Shown piece after piece: positions 1 through 5,621 of a DNA stretch of 5,621 nt. This DNA is from an uncultured Prevotellaceae bacterium (GTDB taxonomy: Bacteria > Bacteroidota > Bacteroidia > Bacteroidales > Muribaculaceae). The notes under the pieces are model-generated. The model was not told the DNA's origin. It did no database searches and was given only the letters and a program-made list of their open reading frames with translations. The stretch's first letter is position 1. Each line of letters opens with the position of its first letter. The position numbers and the translations under genes are program-made. The DNA is taken from the NCBI GenBank assembly GCA_900556245.1, contig USOC01000088.1:1-5621 (forward strand), written 5' to 3'.

Positions 1-145
1 TGTCTTCCAACGAAAAATACTGCGACAGTCTTCCCCCGATTGAGGTGTTGTCAACGGAGACTTCAACCAAATCACTTCCACCTCCTCCACAAGAGGCAAC
101 AACGACAGCCACAAACGCCATCAAAATAATCTTCAATCTGTTCAT
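1..145 (-). CDS. Putative lipoprotein, N-terminal 48 codons only (runs off the left edge)
   Basis: This frame was read by hand from the reverse complement. It opens with ATG at 145 and stays open to the edge of the window. Residues 1-18 form a classic lipoprotein signal peptide: a short basic start (MNRLK), a hydrophobic core rich in I, L, V, A and F, then the lipobox VVASC with the acceptor cysteine at residue 19. A flexible GGGGS stretch follows, as expected for a mature lipoprotein tether. The remaining visible residues (about 25-48) are soluble and slightly acidic and include VDNTSIGGRLSQYF, which I do not recognise. The product is expected to be exported by Sec, lipidated on Cys19 and anchored in the inner or outer membrane. 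The function cannot be told from this fragment. It has its own promoter-like element at 190-197 and lies beyond the terminator of the preceding cluster, so it is probably transcribed separately. Confidence 0.8.
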   Translation of the reverse strand, partial: MNRLKIILMAFVAVVVASCGGGGSDLVEVSVDNTSIGGRLSQYFSLED

Positions 146-161
146 AATTCACAAGTTTTTC

Positions 162-185
162 ATTAACGGTTAATAAATCATTTAT
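162..185. repeat. Two overlapping 13-base palindromes in the lipoprotein leader
   Basis: ATTAAC-G-GTTAAT occupies 162-174 and ATAAAT-C-ATTTAT occupies 173-185. Each is a perfect 6-1-6 inverted repeat, and they share two bases. They lie between the predicted transcription start of the lipoprotein gene (about 184) and its ATG at 145, where an operator or a weak leader structure could act. A one-base centre is too small for an RNA hairpin loop without opening inner pairs, so protein binding to DNA is the more sensible reading. The region is very AT-rich, so chance is a real alternative. Confidence 0.35.
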
Positions 186-189
186 GTGG

Positions 190-197
190 CAAATATA
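190..197 (-). promoter_or_regulatory. Bacteroidota-type -7 promoter element for the lipoprotein gene
   Basis: On the minus strand these bases read TATATTTG, an exact fit to the Bacteroidota primary-sigma -7 consensus TAnnTTTG. A transcript would start near 184 and carry a leader of about 40 bases before the ATG at 145. No TTTG-like -33 element is seen at the usual distance (about 19-21 bases upstream). That position is occupied by a run of eight G. Confidence 0.55.
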
Positions 198-213
198 TAA
201 CATTTAGCCTTCA

Positions 214-221
214 CCCCCCCC
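214..221 (-). repeat. G8 homopolymer at the -33 position of the lipoprotein promoter
   Basis: There are eight consecutive C on the plus strand (G on the minus strand), preceded on the minus strand by five A. The tract ends 16 bases upstream of the TATATTTG element, so it covers the place where a -33 box would sit. A second, shorter run of six G lies at 251-256. Runs of this length are prone to slipped-strand length change, so the tract could alter promoter spacing, but no length variation can be seen from one sequence. Confidence 0.5.
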
Positions 222-258
222 TTTTTGTGTTAAAGTTTCCTAATTTATATCCCCCCTC

Positions 259-290
259 AAAAAAGAGAGGAGCGCATTCCCGCCCCTCTC
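259..290 (-). terminator. Intrinsic terminator at the end of the rpoN-to-FNT cluster
   Basis: On the minus strand a 10-base stem (GAGAGGGGCG with CGCTCCTCTC, one G-U wobble) encloses a six-base loop, GGAATG, and is followed directly by six T (259-264). It begins 30 bases after the stop codon of the FNT channel gene, the standard place for a Rho-independent terminator closing the cluster. On the plus strand the same stem has one A-C mismatch and a T5 run (293-297) two bases after it, so it could also stop transcripts coming from the other side. Confidence 0.88.
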
Positions 291-320
291 CGTTTTTACC
301 GTTTCAATAGAATCCGATAT

Positions 321-1112
321 TCATTTTCTTTCTCTGGCGAAGACAAACCAATATGCAGTGCCTACCATCAGTGCACCACCGACAATATTGCCGATTGTCG
401 CCGGAAACAGATTGCCGGCAACGAATCGACTGACGGATATGTCGGCCCCTTCCATCATTCCAATCGGAATGAAAAACATATTGGCGATGGAGTGTTCGTA
501 GCCCAATGCGACAAACGCCATCACCGGCAGCCAGCAGCCGGCGATTTTGGAAATTGCCGATTTTCCCGCAGCTGCCAACCAGACGGCCAGACAGACAAAC
601 CAGTTAGCAGCAATACCTTTCAGGAAAACCACATGCCACGGCATCGACACCTTGGCAAGCGCAATCCTTTGAACGGCTTCATGATACGGATCGGAGGCCG
701 TCAGTCCGCAAAGATAAACGAAAAGATAAGAGAAGCCCAACGCCCCGATAAAATTTCCGAGATAAACGAGCGTCCAGTTGCGCACGACTGCCATCGGACG
801 AATCCCCCGATTGAGCGCACCCGGCATCAGCACCGCATTGTTTCCCGTAAACAATTCCGCGCCAACAAGCACCACCAAGATAAGCCCGATAGGAAAAGCC
901 GCCCCGCTGAGCAGCCTCTGGAGCGAAGGATTGGCTGCCGTGATTTCAGGGAATCCGTAACCGGCAATGACCGACAAGATTCCCCCCATGGCGATATAGA
1001 CACCGGCCAACGCCGACAATACAGCCAGACGCGCCGGCTCATCAGAGGAAATGCCGGCTTTGACGATGCCGGCATTTTCCATATTTTTTATAACTTCTTT
1101 CGGAGTGTTCAT
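321..1112 (-). CDS. Formate/nitrite transporter (FNT) family channel
   Basis: This 263-residue protein has the length and signature motifs of the FNT family, pentameric inner-membrane channels that pass formate, nitrite, hydrosulfide or related small monovalent anions. Visible motifs are GAELFTGN at 84-91 (broken helix and omega-loop region), GNFIGA at 119-124, the KGIAANWFVCLAVW segment at 165-178, GYEHSIANMFFIPIG at 204-218 with the conserved pore histidine His207, and GNLFPATIGNIVGG at 233-246. Six hydrophobic segments are expected, at about 28-52, 70-94, 112-136, 158-182, 190-215 and 232-258. The N-terminus (about 1-27) is soluble, as in FocA and NirC. It follows ispG by 12 bases and is the last gene before the terminator. 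No pyruvate formate-lyase, nitrite reductase or formate dehydrogenase gene is in the window, so the transported ion is unknown; FocA-like formate transport is the plain guess. Confidence 0.93.
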   Translation of the reverse strand: MNTPKEVIKNMENAGIVKAGISSDEPARLAVLSALAGVYIAMGGILSVIAGYGFPEITAANPSLQRLLSGAAFPIGLILVVLVGAELFTGNNAVLMPGALNRGIRPMAVVRNWTLVYLGNFIGALGFSYLFVYLCGLTASDPYHEAVQRIALAKVSMPWHVVFLKGIAANWFVCLAVWLAAAGKSAISKIAGCWLPVMAFVALGYEHSIANMFFIPIGMMEGADISVSRFVAGNLFPATIGNIVGGALMVGTAYWFVFARERK

Positions 1113-1124
1113 TTTCTGTCACAA

Positions 1125-2831
1125 TTATTGCTGAGGGTCGGTCCAATCGCCGTTATCCTTGATGAGTTGAATCAGTCGGCTCAATGCGTCTTCCTGCGGA
1201 ACGTTACGCTCGATGCACTCTTTTCCTTTGTAGAGACTCACCTTTCCGGCTGCCGCGCCGACATATCCGTAGTCGGCGTCCGCCATTTCTCCGGGGCCGT
1301 TGACAATACAGCCCATTATGCCGATTTTAAGTCCCTTGAGGTGAGACGTTGCACGCTTAATCTCCCTGACGGCCTGCTGCAAATCGTAGAGTGTCCGTCC
1401 ACAACCCGGACAAGAAATATATTCAGTCTTGGACACTCTCAGGCGCGCCGCCTGAAGGATTCCGAAAGCATAACGCACGGCATCTGATGGCTCAGCCAGA
1501 TTCGGGGCTTCAAGCAAAATTCCGTCGCAGAGACGATTGACAGACAGCGTTCCCAAATCAGCGCCCGCCTTAATCTGCACCGCTTCAGCGTCGGCATCCT
1601 CATAGCGCATCCGCACCACTACCGGCGTCTGCACGCCACAATCGGTCAGGGCATGGATGAAAGCCTGCATTTCGCCGACAGGATTGCGGTGGGAAGAAGA
1701 CAGAAGGATGACACTGTCCGCAGAAAGGCGTGTCGCCACAGCTTCCGCCCGCTCGCTAGCGTCAACCGTAACCCAGTCGATGTCTCCGACAAAAAAATCG
1801 GGCTTCATCGGACACTCCTCCACTCGATCCGGACTCAGACTTGAAACGACCACCGGCGGATTGTCGCCACCGATACTGCCAACCGCCACTGTAGTGCGCC
1901 GTTCCGGCGCAAGATGATTATAGCCTCTTGCAAATGTTCCTTCAATCGAAGGATGCCCCTCCCGCGCAACGATATAGTCGCGCAAAAGCATCGCAACCGG
2001 GATTTCCGCTTCAGGCTCTTCGCTCAACGAAACCCGAATGGTGTCGCCGACGCCTTCCGAAAGCAATGCGCCGATTCCGACAGCCGACTTGATGCGTCCG
2101 TCTTCACCGTCGCCGGCCTCCGTCACTCCGAGATGGAGCGGGAAATGCATATCCTCCGCCTCCATCGCCACAATAAGACGCCTGACTGTCTCGACCATCA
2201 CAACCGTATTAGAAGCCTTGATGGAAATAACGACATTGCCGAAGCCGGCTTCACAGCATATCCTCAAGAACTCCATGACAGATTCCACCATCCCCGCAGG
2301 CGTGTCACCGTAACGGCTCATAATCCGGTCGGACAGCGAGCCATGGTTCACTCCGAGCCTTACGGCCGTATGGTTTTCCCGACAAATTTCGAGAAACGGC
2401 AGCAAAGCCTTACGAATCTTTCCGATTTCTTCGCCATATTCCTCATCGGTGTATTCCAACTTTTTAAACGTCCGCGCAGCATCGACGAAGTTGCCGGGGT
2501 TTATTCTGACCTTGTCGGTCACGGCAGCGGCCGCAAAAGCCGCTTTCGGGTTAAAATGGATGTCGGCCACCAGTGGGCGGCAATAGCCATGCTCGTGCAA
2601 CATCCGGCGAATGACACCGATGTTATCCGCCTCTCTGACTCCTTGAGCCGTCAGCCTGACATAGTCGGCTCCCGCGTCAAAGATACGCCGGCACTGTGCC
2701 ACGCTGGCATCGGTGTCGAGCGTCGAAGTCGAAGTCATCGACTGTATCCGAATCGGACACTCACCGCCAAGAGGCGTATTTCCGACCTCCACCCGGTCGG
2801 TCCGTCGTCTATGATAGTTGAAATCCGCCAT
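1125..2831 (-). CDS. ispG: 4-hydroxy-3-methylbut-2-enyl diphosphate synthase, long form
   Basis: IspG (GcpE) converts methylerythritol cyclodiphosphate to HMBPP, the penultimate step of the MEP isoprenoid pathway, using a [4Fe-4S] cluster in the cytosol. The N-terminal TIM-barrel part spans about residues 10-285, with typical stretches such as IQSMTSTST (29-37), ADIHFNPKAA (89-98) and VRLGVNHGSLSDR (157-169). The C-terminal cluster domain spans about 455-568 and carries the cluster cysteines Cys474 and Cys477 in CPGCGRT, Cys508 in GCIVNGPGE, and the conserved Glu515. At 568 residues it is about 200 longer than the roughly 370-residue E. coli type. The extra residues, about 290-450, match the inserted middle domain known from plant, chlamydial and Bacteroidota enzymes. 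All catalytic residues I can check are present. It lies 17 bases after purE and 12 before the FNT gene, in the same direction. Confidence 0.98.
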   Translation of the reverse strand: MADFNYHRRRTDRVEVGNTPLGGECPIRIQSMTSTSTLDTDASVAQCRRIFDAGADYVRLTAQGVREADNIGVIRRMLHEHGYCRPLVADIHFNPKAAFAAAAVTDKVRINPGNFVDAARTFKKLEYTDEEYGEEIGKIRKALLPFLEICRENHTAVRLGVNHGSLSDRIMSRYGDTPAGMVESVMEFLRICCEAGFGNVVISIKASNTVVMVETVRRLIVAMEAEDMHFPLHLGVTEAGDGEDGRIKSAVGIGALLSEGVGDTIRVSLSEEPEAEIPVAMLLRDYIVAREGHPSIEGTFARGYNHLAPERRTTVAVGSIGGDNPPVVVSSLSPDRVEECPMKPDFFVGDIDWVTVDASERAEAVATRLSADSVILLSSSHRNPVGEMQAFIHALTDCGVQTPVVVRMRYEDADAEAVQIKAGADLGTLSVNRLCDGILLEAPNLAEPSDAVRYAFGILQAARLRVSKTEYISCPGCGRTLYDLQQAVREIKRATSHLKGLKIGIMGCIVNGPGEMADADYGYVGAAAGKVSLYKGKECIERNVPQEDALSRLIQLIKDNGDWTDPQQ

Positions 2832-2848
2832 ATCAATCAGAAAAACTT

Positions 2849-3355
2849 TTAGTTAGTCTTATATTTATAGGAGATTCTTGACAAATCCTCGTTAGCCTTC
2901 ACAATCTTTTGAGCCAAGCCTTTCTTGTATGCCTCAAACTTTGCGGCGATTTTCTCGTCGGACAATGCCAGCATCTGCACGGCAAGGATAGCCGCATTCA
3001 GACCGGCGTTGATTCCCACCGTTGCAACAGGGATTCCCGGAGGCATCTGAACGATTGCCAAAAGCGCGTCTATACCTTCGACAGAAGCCTTGATGGGCAC
3101 TCCGATAACCGGGACAGTAGTCTGAGCGGCTATGACTCCGGGAAGGTGAGCGGCCATACCGGCAGCGGCAATTATCACTTTCAGCCCGCGTTCCTTCGCT
3201 CCGAGCGCAAAATCTGTCACTTCTTTCGGAGTCCGGTGGGCGGACAAGGCGTTTATTTCAAACGGAATTTCAAATTCATCGAGCAATTTGGCAGCCTTTT
3301 CAAGCACCGGCATGTCGGAAGTGCTGCCCATAATGATACTAACAATTGGTTTCAT
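2849..3355 (-). CDS. purE: N5-carboxyaminoimidazole ribonucleotide mutase (class I PurE)
   Basis: PurE moves the carboxyl group of N5-CAIR to give CAIR in de novo purine synthesis, acting as a soluble homo-octamer. The 168-residue length is normal. Diagnostic motifs are GSTSD at 10-14 (phosphate and nucleotide binding), SAHRTP at 38-43 with the catalytic histidine His40, AAGMAAHLPG at 64-73, and the IVQMPPGIPVATV run at 101-113. The HLPG form of the third motif indicates class I (the mutase used with PurK) rather than the animal-like class II carboxylase. PurK is not in the window and would have to be elsewhere. The last 15 or so residues form a basic tail. It follows the PAP2-like gene by 9 bases and precedes ispG by 17, so cotranscription is likely. 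No purine riboswitch or PurR-like site is visible in these short gaps. Confidence 0.97.
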   Translation of the reverse strand: MKPIVSIIMGSTSDMPVLEKAAKLLDEFEIPFEINALSAHRTPKEVTDFALGAKERGLKVIIAAAGMAAHLPGVIAAQTTVPVIGVPIKASVEGIDALLAIVQMPPGIPVATVGINAGLNAAILAVQMLALSDEKIAAKFEAYKKGLAQKIVKANEDLSRISYKYKTN

Positions 3356-3364
3356 ATAAAATTT

Positions 3365-4012
3365 TTAGATGAGAAAGACACAGAAAAATCCATTCAGCAC
3401 TCCGGCAATGACCTGCCAAAGCGTATGGCGCTCCATCGAGAATCGAGAAGTGCCGAGAATCCCCGCCACGATAATCATGACACAGATGACCGGCATCAGT
3501 TCGATGATACCGTCACCGTAGCTGTTGATTTTGCAAAGCAGCCCAATCAGTCCGCCGATTCCAGCCATGTGGGCGCTGATTTTCCAGAAGAAATTGACGA
3601 CCAGTGAAATCATAGCGGCAATGCCTCCGCCGAACATGAACATCCACATCCATGTCGGAGCGTTGATATTGAAAAGATAGAGCGCACTGATGACGTAGCA
3701 TACGACAATGACGACATAAGGAACAAACCGCTCGTTCTGCACATTCAGGTGGAGATCGGAAATGATGCGGAAGTAGCGCATCAGCGAAATGAGCACCACC
3801 GGTACGACACACGTCATGATAGCGACGACGGCTATAACCGTCAGTTTGTCGGTTGTCAGCAGGATTTGCAGAGTCGACAGGCAAAAAGCGATAATCATGC
3901 CATAAGTCGGCATCAGCAACGGACTCAACAGGAAAGAAAAGAACGACGAGACATAGTGGATTATGCGCATCGTCTTCTGTTCGAGAGTCATAAATGCAGG
4001 ATTCAGTTCCAT
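3365..4012 (-). CDS. PAP2-like integral membrane protein with degenerate active-site motifs
   Basis: This 215-residue, strongly hydrophobic protein has about six to seven membrane segments (roughly 18-52, 57-78, 98-116, 120-140, 149-162, 170-187 and 199-215). Late motifs recall the PAP2 lipid-phosphatase superfamily. RFVP at 95-98 sits where motif 1 (K-x6-RP) would be. KISAHMAG at 144-151 resembles motif 2 (PSGH). SRFSMERHTLWQ at 189-200 fits motif 3 (SR-x5-H-x3-D) except that the final Asp is Gln200. Both motif histidines (His148 and His196) are kept; the motif 1 lysine is not evident. It may be a divergent phosphatase acting on a lipid or polyprenyl phosphate, or a non-catalytic relative. 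It lies 15 bases after rpoN and 9 before purE. The chosen start gives a short soluble N-terminus; Met8 or Met15 are possible alternatives, and no strong ribosome binding site decides. Confidence 0.7.
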   Translation of the reverse strand: MELNPAFMTLEQKTMRIIHYVSSFFSFLLSPLLMPTYGMIIAFCLSTLQILLTTDKLTVIAVVAIMTCVVPVVLISLMRYFRIISDLHLNVQNERFVPYVVIVVCYVISALYLFNINAPTWMWMFMFGGGIAAMISLVVNFFWKISAHMAGIGGLIGLLCKINSYGDGIIELMPVICVMIIVAGILGTSRFSMERHTLWQVIAGVLNGFFCVFLI

Positions 4013-4027
4013 CTTATATACTATTCA

Positions 4028-5518
4028 TTAAATTTCTTTTCTCAGTCGGGCAACCGGAAATCCCAGTCGCTCACGATATTTGGCAATGGTGCGTCGGGCA
4101 ATCTCATAGCCTTTTTTGTTGAGCAATCCGCAGAGTTGCTCGTCGGAGAGGGGCTTTCTCTTATCTTCGTTTTCAATGAAAGACTTCAGCGCCATTTGTA
4201 TTTCCCTCGTCGACACATCCTCTCCCGACTCATGACGCATCCCTTCGTTGAAGAAAAATTTCAACGGATAGATTCCGCCTTGCGTCATCACGTATTTGCC
4301 GGAAGTCGCCCGGGATACGACCGACAAGTCAAGGCCGGTGACTGCGGCAATGTCTTTCAGCACCATCGGCCTCAAGTCGGTCTCGTCCTCCGACAGGAAA
4401 AAAGCCTTCTGCCACTGCACGATGGCACGCATAGTCCGGAAAAGTGTCTCCTGCCGCTGTTTCAGCATCTTGATGAAAGCCGCAGCCGACTCGTATTTGT
4501 CCTTCACGAAACGATTGGCTTCCTCCTCGCTTCGGTTTTTCGGACGGGTGTCGGCCAACGAATCATACATTGCCTGAAACGTCTCCTCGATTTGCAGTTC
4601 CGGGATGTTGTTCATCAAGGAAAGCGTTATGTCGTCACCATCAACCTCCACGGCAAAATCGGGCGTGATTTGCTGGGCGCCCGGATTATCCGCGCTTTCA
4701 TAGAGGCTGCCGGGTTTGGGATTGAGCGACTGGATGACGTCGAGCGCCTTTTTAAACTCTTCAGGCGTCAACTTCATCGAGGAGATGATTTTATCGAAGT
4801 GCTTTTTGGAAAACTCCGGAAAATGGCGGTCAATCATGTCATAAGCAATCATCGCCTCAGCCGTTCCGTTCAATCGTTCGAGCTGCAGAAGCAGACAGTC
4901 GCGCAAATCAGTTGCTCCCACACCTGCGGGATCAAGTTCGCGCACCATATGCAGCACGGCTGCAATTTGTTCCTCTGTCACATTGAGTCCGGTCTGAAAA
5001 ATCAAATCGTCGGCGATAGCAGAAACCGAACGCGTCAGATAGCCGTTGGAATCAATGCTTCCGATAATGTAACCGGCAATTTTCTGCTGCTCGGAGGTCA
5101 GTTCCTGCTCGTTGATTTGTTCCGACAGATAATCAATCAAAGAATTTTCCGCCGTGACAATCGGGTCGAAGACCTTATCGTCCGCACTATGGTTGGATAT
5201 ATTGAGCCGATAGGCAGGAATGGCGTCGGCCGGATCATCTTCCGGATCGGTTTCTCCGGAGGAGTCGTCGGCCTTCGGCACGTCGGGCTTGATTTCGTCC
5301 GCACCGTCCGCACCGCTCTCTTGCATATCGCTTCTCTCTGCATCATTGCGTCCTTCTTCGTTTGCCACTTCGATAGCCGGATTGTCGAGAATCTCATGTC
5401 GGACTTCATCCTCCACTTCAATCCCGTTCATTTCAAGCAACCTGACAAACTGCACCTGCTGGGGAGACAGCCGTTGCTGCAATTTTTGTTCTTGAGAGAG
5501 ATGTAACGCTTCTTTCAT
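4028..5518 (-). CDS. rpoN: RNA polymerase sigma-54 factor
   Basis: Sigma-54 directs RNA polymerase to -24/-12 promoters and needs an AAA+ activator protein to open them. The 496-residue length is typical. Region I is at about 1-50, rich in Gln and Leu (LSQEQKLQQRLSPQQVQF at 7-24), the part contacted by activators. An acidic linker, region II, spans about 51-118. The core-binding region, about 120-310, includes SIDSNGYL at 154-161, LDPAGVGATDLRDCL at 195-209 and LNPKPG at 265-270. The helix-turn-helix region is at about 382-425 (LRPMVLKDIAAVTGLDLSVVS and the GGIYPLKFFF turn). The RpoN box, ARRTIAKYRE, at 474-483 differs from the classic form only by Ile for Val. All parts are intact. It is the first gene of the cluster, with a promoter-like element just upstream. 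No bacterial enhancer-binding protein gene and no clear -24/-12 site is visible in the window, so its targets are elsewhere. Confidence 0.98.
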   Translation of the reverse strand: MKEALHLSQEQKLQQRLSPQQVQFVRLLEMNGIEVEDEVRHEILDNPAIEVANEEGRNDAERSDMQESGADGADEIKPDVPKADDSSGETDPEDDPADAIPAYRLNISNHSADDKVFDPIVTAENSLIDYLSEQINEQELTSEQQKIAGYIIGSIDSNGYLTRSVSAIADDLIFQTGLNVTEEQIAAVLHMVRELDPAGVGATDLRDCLLLQLERLNGTAEAMIAYDMIDRHFPEFSKKHFDKIISSMKLTPEEFKKALDVIQSLNPKPGSLYESADNPGAQQITPDFAVEVDGDDITLSLMNNIPELQIEETFQAMYDSLADTRPKNRSEEEANRFVKDKYESAAAFIKMLKQRQETLFRTMRAIVQWQKAFFLSEDETDLRPMVLKDIAAVTGLDLSVVSRATSGKYVMTQGGIYPLKFFFNEGMRHESGEDVSTREIQMALKSFIENEDKRKPLSDEQLCGLLNKKGYEIARRTIAKYRERLGFPVARLRKEI

Positions 5519-5545
5519 TTCTGCAAACAGGTCTTAACCGCTGTG

Positions 5546-5553
5546 CGAAGATA
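5546..5553 (-). promoter_or_regulatory. -7 promoter element for rpoN and the downstream cluster
   Basis: The minus strand reads TATCTTCG followed by CAC, one base away from the Bacteroidota -7 consensus TAnnTTTG. Transcription would start near 5539 and give a leader of about 20 bases before the rpoN ATG at 5518. No good TTTG -33 box is at the ideal distance; a CTTTA stretch and a TTG slightly further upstream are weak candidates. Confidence 0.5.
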
Positions 5554-5581
5554 CTGAATTTGTCTGTAATAAAGAGCAATC

Positions 5582-5621
5582 ATGCCTAATTTTATACTAT
5601 TTGTCGAAGAACAGCGCAACA
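5582..5621 (+). CDS. Start of a divergent gene, possibly GlmU-like sugar nucleotidyltransferase (13 codons visible)
   Basis: ATG at 5582 opens a plus-strand frame that reads MPNFILFVEEQRN and runs off the window. From memory of the family, this resembles the start of the Bacteroidota-specific GlmU-like proteins (UDP-N-acetylglucosamine pyrophosphorylase / acetyltransferase relatives), which begin with a short beta strand such as NIILFDD followed by an RN(N/D)LLP motif. Only 13 residues are visible, so the family call is tentative. Upstream there is a weak AAGAG ribosome-binding-like stretch (5572-5576). TGAATTTG at 5555-5562, one base from TAnnTTTG, is a possible -7 element. The gene is divergent from rpoN across 63 bases. 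Confidence 0.5.
   Translation, partial: MPNFILFVEEQRN

Larger units (their letters stand above)
321..5518 (-). other. Probable five-gene operon: rpoN, PAP2-like, purE, ispG, FNT channel
   Basis: Five genes share a strand with gaps of 15, 9, 17 and 12 bases. A promoter-like element lies before the first and an intrinsic terminator after the last. No terminator hairpin and no convincing internal -7 element is seen in the gaps, which are too short to hold much. The unit is inferred from layout alone; internal promoters inside coding regions cannot be excluded. Confidence 0.75.

Noticed and set aside
212..290. Possible G-quadruplex on the minus strand from the G4, G3, G6 and G8 runs
   Set aside because: The runs are separated by long loops and two of them are inside the terminator stem, so a stable quadruplex is unlikely.
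492..1487. Plus-strand open frame of 331 codons crossing the FNT-ispG junction
   Set aside because: It is antisense to two clear genes, with no recognisable product and a shadow-like composition.
1914..2852. Plus-strand open frame of 312 codons antisense to ispG
   Set aside because: It lies opposite intact ispG motifs, has a composition typical of a reverse-strand shadow (Arg, His, Ser), and shows no family resemblance.
4078..4096. TGGCA-N5-GC-like string resembling a sigma-54 promoter on the plus strand
   Set aside because: It lies inside the rpoN coding sequence at the RpoN box codons, lacks the TTGCW half, and faces no gene start.
3749..5506. Plus-strand open frame of 585 codons antisense to rpoN and the PAP2-like gene
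   Set aside because: It spans two well-supported minus-strand genes and the gap between them. Its translation is rich in His, Arg and Gln with no recognisable domain, and rpoN is unmistakable on the other strand. It is a shadow frame.
5516..5619. Minus-strand frame open from the window edge that ends in a TGA overlapping the rpoN start (ATGA)
   Set aside because: It resembles a translationally coupled upstream gene end, but it would read through a promoter-like TATCTTCG element, encodes nothing recognisable, and conflicts with the better plus-strand start at 5582.

Overview
The window looks like chromosomal DNA from a member of the Bacteroidales (Bacteroidota), with roughly balanced GC content. 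The evidence is a long-form IspG, a -7 promoter element of the Bacteroidota type (TAnnTTTG-like) at both promoter regions, mostly weak Shine-Dalgarno signals, and a lipoprotein with an N-terminal lipobox. I cannot resolve genus; a gut Bacteroidales lineage is a guess.

Almost all of the window is one compact minus-strand gene cluster, read from right to left: rpoN (sigma-54), a PAP2-like multi-pass membrane protein, purE (purine synthesis), ispG (MEP isoprenoid pathway), and a formate/nitrite transporter (FNT) family channel. The gaps are 15, 9, 17 and 12 bases. There is a promoter-like element just upstream of rpoN and a strong intrinsic terminator just after the channel gene, so the five genes are probably one transcription unit. 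The products belong to different processes (transcription, membrane lipid or phosphate chemistry, purines, isoprenoids, anion transport). No single pathway explains the grouping; IspG and a PAP2-like protein could both touch polyprenyl-phosphate metabolism, but that is inference.

Right edge (5519-5621): a 63-base divergent intergenic region separates rpoN from the first 13 codons of a plus-strand gene. Its N-terminus resembles the Bacteroidota GlmU-like sugar nucleotidyltransferases.

Left edge (1-320): after the terminator comes a 175-base intergenic region containing two G homopolymers (on the minus strand), a TATATTTG -7 element and two overlapping short palindromes. It leads into the first 48 codons of a minus-strand lipoprotein that runs off the window.

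I see no CRISPR array, insertion sequence, RNA gene, phage gene or defence system. The window is mostly ordinary housekeeping DNA. The points most worth a second look are the G8 tract at the expected -33 position of the lipoprotein promoter, the degenerate active-site motifs of the PAP2-like protein, and the mixed content of the operon.
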